A model generated the notes under the pieces. That model was not told the DNA's origin and searched no databases. It worked only from the letters and a program-made list of their open reading frames with translations. Both the position numbers and the translations under genes were made by a program. DNA of 64,000 nt, taken from positions 30,126,309-30,190,308 of the forward strand of contig OW203766.1 of NCBI GenBank assembly GCA_934045905.1, written 5' to 3'. This stretch comes from Leuctra nigra (taxonomy: Eukaryota > Arthropoda > Insecta > Plecoptera > Leuctridae). Shown piece after piece: positions 58,706-64,000 of this stretch (its first letter is position 1; each line of letters opens with the position of its first letter).

Positions 58706-60484
58706 GTAAGACATAAAGGCAAAGATTTTGGAGGGATCTTTTTAACAATTACGAAATCTAAGTTATTTGGAAAACGTAAAATAATATTTTCACATACTAG
58801 GGTAATTCCCAATACATAATCAAATATTTGTGGAAAAAATAATATTCGGATTAAAATCTTGAATTTTGATTCTTATTCGTGGTGTATTTATTTCGGATTT
58901 TGGCGACATTAAAACTTTCATCCAAACTATAACGTCGATATAATTCTCAATTTTGTGTTGAAAATAAAGCCAACAACCGTGAAGAACAGAGTGAAAAGTT
59001 GTTTGAAACTGGTCGAATGAATGGAGACCGTGCGCGATCTAATAGGTTCTTGAACTTATGATAAAAATACTGCGTGTGTTTTTTTCCTCCTACTTTATTT
59101 TAACTGTATTTAGGCGGCGGCGGGGAGGGGGGAGGGGTCCCGGTGGAGTTTGTTTACCTGTACACAACATCAGGATTTATCCCGGCCATGGCTCCCAGCC
59201 ACCCGTTTGCGAGCTTGACATTAGATTTCAAGATTCATGGACCAACCAATTGGCGACCAGCATTTATAATTACCGTTTTCTCAAATAGATTTTGATGGAT
59301 CATTTTTTGGGGAATTATATATTTTTCTGACATCTCAGAACGGATGAATGAACTGCAAAATTTTAACAATTGCTAAAGGCGAGTAATTTCCATAGATTTA
59401 GCATAATTTCATATGTGGGACTGATTATTATCTGAATAAATATTCATATATGAATATAGTCAGATATAATTTTTTTTTGCAAGCGTGAAACATGAAAATT
59501 ATTTTTGTAAAATGAGGTTTAAATCTTTGCCAAATTTTCGATTTTTCTAAGAAAATGATTTTGAGCATGATTAAAATTACTAATAATCATTCAAACAATT
59601 AGGTTTAGCAGGAATTTAAATTCCTCTTCGTTAGAAATCCAGGGTCAATGGTCATCCATCATCAAAATTTAAAATAAAGATTTGAATTACCTATAAAAAT
59701 TATTATTAATTCACGTAGGTATTACCTGCAGCAAAAACAAACTATTAAATTATTTAATATTACACACTGATTTTCAAGCACTTTAGTCCCTGAGTTTGAC
59801 TAAATTTCTCTTGAAATGATAATTTCGTATTTACCCATGTCCCTGGCTGGCCTATGTGTGCGGGCATTTGACCTCCGCAATTAACTCTTATGTTTAGTAA
59901 TGAATCGCTCGCCTCTCAACTGGAGTGAGCCAACATATCTCCACTCTTCTGTCACTTCCACTAGTGTTGACGACCTTTGGCCAATACTAACGGTTCGCGC
60001 GTGGATATAGGCTAAGGTCGGGTGGTTTAAGGTCTCATCACAACAAAGACACCCACTGAACACTTCAGGTGGTAAAGTCAATCAATTTTAATGTTTTGCT
60101 AATTGGAAATAGCAATATGAGGTTAACCGGTTATATTTGGGGTGTGGGTGGACACAGAAGAATAAGTTGTAGATTTAAAAAGTAACGGATTTGCAAAAAA
60201 AATTGAAATAAAGAATAAATGGCGAATAAAATAAAAAAATAGGTTCGATTGTATAATAATACATTTCATACATTATTGTTTATTTTCTTTCTTATTAGTG
60301 AAGGGACGATTTTAATTTAAATATTTTTCGGGGGGCTTATCCCTTACTTATTACTTTACACATCCAAGACGATTCTTTTAGGATTTATTCAAAAAAATCG
60401 GCTTCAAATCAACAATTTGTAAATTATAATTTTTCTAAATATTTTGAGATTTTGCTACTAGGTAAATAGAATTTAACTTTTAAT
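58706..60484. other. Non-coding, G-rich patch at 59113-59140
   Basis: AT-rich after the donor, in keeping with an intron. 59113-59140 has a GGCGGCGGGGAGGGG-type G-rich tract. A GC-richer patch at 59830-60070 is unrecognised. Confidence 0.5.
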
Positions 60485-60587
60485 ATTTTATTCCGTGATC
60501 TTTCTTGTGACTGACAGTGACTAAATGTCAAAAGATCACGACGCATTTTGACAAAAAAAGATCGGCTTTACGATTTCGGAATAAAAT
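60485..60587. mobile_element. Small nested inverted repeat, MITE-like
   Basis: Terminal ATTTTATTCCG (60485-60495) and CGGAATAAAAT (60577-60587) are perfect complements. Overlapping the left end, CGTGATCTTT (60494-60503) pairs with AAAGATCACG (60531-60540). Palindromes sharing one terminus fit a tiny DNA-element remnant. Chance is possible. Confidence 0.4.
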
Positions 60588-61868
60588 GTTGTGATATTTT
60601 TCTAGTTTCCGCTCCGTGGCGATGTCTGCCAATGTCTTGTTCGTTTTATGTAGAAATTCATTAAAAAACGATAAATGTTACTTGCCTATTTGTAAAATAC
60701 TTGTAGTTTGTAAGCTGAATTCAAGGTAAAACCAGAGAAAACGAGAAAATTGCAGCATATAAAATAAATCTGCGTTGCGGATTTAATGTCAACCCGTCTA
60801 GGTTATGTTGAGTAAAGCAAACCTTTTAGTAGAACAATTACGAAAGTACTGTGATCAAACGAACGTACTTGCCTACTTTACAACAATCCAAAAAAAATAT
60901 AATATTATTTGAAGTGTAAACTACCTACCTACACGGCGTGGAAGCTCCATTTTCGATTCCCATCATTTTTATCAAATATATTCGATTTTATTCTTTTTTA
61001 TGTTTTGTTTTTTCGGGTAAAATCCCGGTCATTGTTGCTGGGATAGTACCCAACTAAAAAAAGTCAACAACCGATTATGTCAACGATGCCATTTCTATGG
61101 AAACTATTGTCTTTTAGAGTAAAATCAGTTATAATAACTTTTGAACACATAAATACTCTACATGTAAGTTGTACGTACATAATAGAATAAATCCCCAACT
61201 GTCGTACACTCCTGTTACAAATTATACCTAAGTAAAAGTATCAGCTTACCTTAACCTCACTTTCACGATGAATTTAATATACATTTTTATTTTAAAGTTT
61301 AGGTATTTTGAAACTGTTTTAGATACTTTTTTTGACTTATAAGTTCGTCTATGAAAAGACCCGACGTAGGTGTAACTTATCAAAAGAAAAAAACATCGTT
61401 GAATAACTTTTAATGGCTGAAATGAGAGTTTGATGGATGAGACGAGAAGATCGCATAAATAGACTGACGCATGAACGTGACATCTAAATGTTTTCATTAA
61501 ATCAGATGATTTGAGGGATCATTTTTTGTTTTACCGCGTGTACCTTCACATTTTGCAAATCCCGAAGGCGAGTTGGCGTCTTGTGTAACCCTCGTTTCAC
61601 AAAGCGCGTAACCCTGCCACTGCATGAGTCATATCACTGATCGCAATGAGTTAATTGCTGCCCGCTTGTTGTTGTTGCACCTCACGGTCGACCTGCAAGG
61701 CCCTCTGGATCCGATCAGACAGACATTGGATCCAGCTTTCATCTCACCTGACCAGATCCGAACTGACTCATTCATTGATCATGAAGCCAGGCTTGACGAG
61801 TCACACTTGACACTTGCTTGACAAATCGACAATTATGTTTAAATTGTCCATAAAATAAGATGGTAAGA
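60588..61868. other. Non-coding, no supported feature
   Basis: AT-rich. The GC-richer end at 61560-61810 has a short open + frame without recognisable content. Confidence 0.5.
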
Positions 61869-62011
61869 TGGTCGGTCTTTCAATACTCTGCTAAAGTCTC
61901 AATTAGCTGTTAACAGTTAGTACAAAACGCTGTCTATCAATTGGTTGTTGTCATGACAATACAGTCCAAATCAACCGTATAAAAGTTAGCAGAGTATTGA
62001 AAGACTGGCCC
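61869..62011. mobile_element. MITE, PIF/Harbinger-like, copy 2
   Basis: Ends GTCGGTCTTTCAATACTCTG and its mirror AGAGTATTGAAAGACTGGCCC. The interior TTGGTTGTTGTCATGACAAT matches copy 3 and, inverted, copy 1. The right flank is TTA. The left flank is not intact. Confidence 0.75.
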
Positions 62012-62190
62012 TTAGAAACTTCTTGATCTGCATAATGATTTTTTGTGTGACAATTGTCGTCCCAACACTCGATCTGTAACACAAGAGGAGGCAAACTTAC
62101 TAAATGTCTTCAATAAACTATTCGCGTCTTTACAACTTTTAAGTTTCAATAAGTAAGGAAACCCTCTTTGGCTGAGCTTTTTGCCTGTAA

Positions 62191-62336
62191 GGTCCAGTTT
62201 ATCAATACTCTGCAGTAATGAAGTTAACACAGTCATTCTAGGAATGTCATTGGTTGTTACCATGACAATATCAACCCTCAACCCATCAACTCAGTCCTAA
62301 TCAACCGTTTAAAAGTTAGCCGAGTATTGAAAGACT
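62191..62336. mobile_element. MITE, PIF/Harbinger-like, copy 3
   Basis: GGTCCAGTTTATCAATACTC at the left and GCCGAGTATTGAAAGAC at the right, with the interior TTGGTTGTTACCATGACAAT. The outermost bases of the right terminus are lost. It lies about 180 bases from copy 2 in the same orientation. Confidence 0.7.
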
Positions 62337-63856
62337 AAAATCGACTTTTGATGACTAAAAGGGCGCCAAAACGCGTAATTATTCCAAGAAATCGGACTCT
62401 ATTCCCCTTCTCGTGGTATAAATAGCGTTTAAATTTAATTCGTTTTGGAGGACATGGTGTTGATGAGTGACTATAATAAACAATAGTGGACCCACTGCAA
62501 CACCCTGCTTTGACGTAGTTTCTAGCACACTGTGATCCAGTGTATTTACCTCTCTTTAAAATACTGCAGACATACTAACTGTCAAAATATGTCCTCTTCC
62601 GCCTATTTATATAATCATTTTATGATATGCATTAGTGTTTGGCAGCACATTTAGTTGTAGTTCCGACTTTTTCGTGCGGAAATCTTCTCCGATTGCACTT
62701 CTTGGACGCCGCACAATCGTCTTAATCTCCATCTGATTGTATAATTTACTGTCTTGGCATCGCGTAACCGTCTGCAACTGTCCTCAAGGTCCCCGCATCC
62801 AAGTCAGCCAAACATAATTAACACATCATCTCATTAACGATGATAATCAATTTCATCTACTCGCGTCTGTAGAGTTACTGTTTGTTTATGAGATGGAAGG
62901 GATATGAAGAATATTTCTTAAAAATCTTCCACTCGCTGTTTTGGCACTCGTCGCTCTTCATTATTGTCTCTTTATGCTCTAGTACTTACGTTCCATTATA
63001 GTGCGCCGGTCAAAGAGAGGTAAATTTGTTTGGAGAGTTCGAGAAATTAAATTTAGATCGAGCTGCAGTATGATACGTACTTAAAATAATACTATTTATA
63101 CACTAATTAGAATCATCCTTTTCGGCAGGGTATTGGTGTTATTTTCGTAACCTGTCCTTATCAGGAACTCAGTGAGGTTTGCATAACCTTGTCATTTGGA
63201 AAAATATGCATTTCCCCATTGGCGCTGCTTTCCTGAACGTTTTTAGATTCATAAATTGCATTTCTGCATTCCGTTAGATAGTAGGTAGGTACCGACGATC
63301 ATAAAATATTATATACATCTTTTAAACTATTTAGTCATCATAAGTAAGTCATTTTATCATCGGACATTTTATATATTATACACAATAGTCAATACATTAT
63401 AGAAAACAGAGTAATTTACCAATTTCAGCAGTGTGCCTATTCTAACGATCAATCGTTCTACGCACACAGGATACATAAACGTAAGGACCTTATCGCTTAG
63501 TTGAATATTAGGTCTTAAAATTAGTCTCTTTCCTGACATATTCTATTATGAAAGTGCATTAACTGCAGTGGCCTCCATTTAATTGAAGCTATAGATATTA
63601 TTGAAAGGTAACCTCGCAATAGACGCACCTCTAAAATATTATATTATGCAATTGAAACATTGATTGCAGTGAGTAATATTAGCACCACGAGAGCTGGTAC
63701 GTTTCTGTGGAAAAGTAGGTGACACAGCTTTTAGTTACCAAAATTGCCCACATAAAAGTCAGGTAAACCGATTGGCGATTGGTCAATTTCTTTTTTGCAT
63801 TTTTGTATACTTTTGACAACTTAAAAGTAGATAAGAAGGGATGTGCGAAGAGAAAT
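62337..63856. other. Non-coding, no supported gene
   Basis: TATAAATAG at 62417-62425 lies without other promoter signals. Otherwise AT-rich and unrecognised. Confidence 0.5.
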
Positions 63857-64000
63857 ATCCGGCCGAACCGGGTCTTGAACCCGGGACTTGTTTACTTGCC
63901 GGGCGAGGGTTCAACCAACTGAGCCGCTTGGTGGCAATCTCGTACTGCAAATGAGGGGTCCCGTTCTAGCCCCGGTTCGGCCGGATAGTTTTCACTTTTC
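63857..64000. mobile_element. Head-to-head tRNA-derived SINE pair
   Basis: Minus-strand copy: an A-box-like GCGGCTCAGTTGGTTG (complement at about 63912-63927) and a perfect T-arm-like stem-loop CCGGGTTCAAGACCCGG (complement 63867-63883), followed by TTCGGCCGGATATTTC. On the + strand the same end, GCCCCGGTTCGGCCGGATA, recurs at 63969-63987, after GTCCCGTTCTA, a decayed B box. The perfect 16-base ends ATCCGGCCGAACCGGG and CCCGGTTCGGCCGGAT make an inverted pair around the heads. The right copy runs off the window. A functional tRNA is unlikely, because no acceptor stem forms. Confidence 0.6.

Noticed and set aside
62417..62425. TATAAATAG as a promoter
   Set aside because: No initiator, leader or splice donor downstream. 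Similar words occur by chance elsewhere in the AT-rich window (for example near 2606).
63857..63937. Functional tRNA gene on the minus strand
   Set aside because: A- and B-box-like parts and a T arm are present, but no acceptor stem pairs, and the same end recurs inverted nearby. A SINE head explains it better.

Overview
This window looks like non-coding animal DNA, most likely intronic or intergenic DNA of an insect. It is strongly AT-rich with GC-richer islands of a few hundred bases. It is full of homopolymer G/C tracts, microsatellites, tandem duplications, tRNA-derived SINE-like copies, small inverted-repeat (MITE-like) elements and hairpins. There is no bacterial-style gene packing, and no open frame encodes a recognisable protein or a transposase or reverse transcriptase. 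An arthropod initiator word (TCAGTC) lies in the left-hand island. The order of insect cannot be fixed from sequence alone.

Gene-like signals are few and all on the + strand. Positions 1-674 look like a promoter plus a 5' leader exon, with two CRE palindromes, an initiator, two short upstream ORFs and a GTAAGT donor at 675. Positions 18226-18378 are a GC-rich, fully open 51-codon stretch between a good acceptor and a GTAAGT donor. Positions about 58150-58705 are a leader-like exon ending at a GTAAGA donor. Its last 137 bases are open in one frame and preceded by a good acceptor. A simple model is one large + strand gene with alternative first exons whose introns fill the window. The gene itself cannot be named.

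Repeats dominate. Left part (0-15 kb): a 321-bp tandem duplication, perfect 71-bp and 166-bp tandem duplications, a dispersed repeat family (copies at 7.5-8.6 kb, 11.4 kb and, inverted, 47.4-48.0 kb), SINE copies, (CTGT)26 and a 70-bp minisatellite. Middle (17-24 kb): a MITE, a 270-bp-period satellite built on an ETS/CRE-like word, and two large hairpins (20.1-20.5 and 23.0-23.3 kb). Right part (30-64 kb): further SINE copies, a second MITE copy flanked by TTAA, a 31-bp minisatellite, three related small elements resembling PIF/Harbinger MITEs, and a head-to-head SINE pair at the right edge.

Several GC-richer islands carry dense textbook transcription-factor words: CRE/ETS/NRF1-like at 9.3 kb, CRE/E-box/CCAAT/FTZ-F1-like at 12.1 kb, a three half-site nuclear-receptor cluster at 36.9 kb, and E2F plus two RFX X-box palindromes at 49.3 kb. 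These are candidate enhancers or promoters, proposed from motif reading only. All repeat identities and element boundaries were read by eye.
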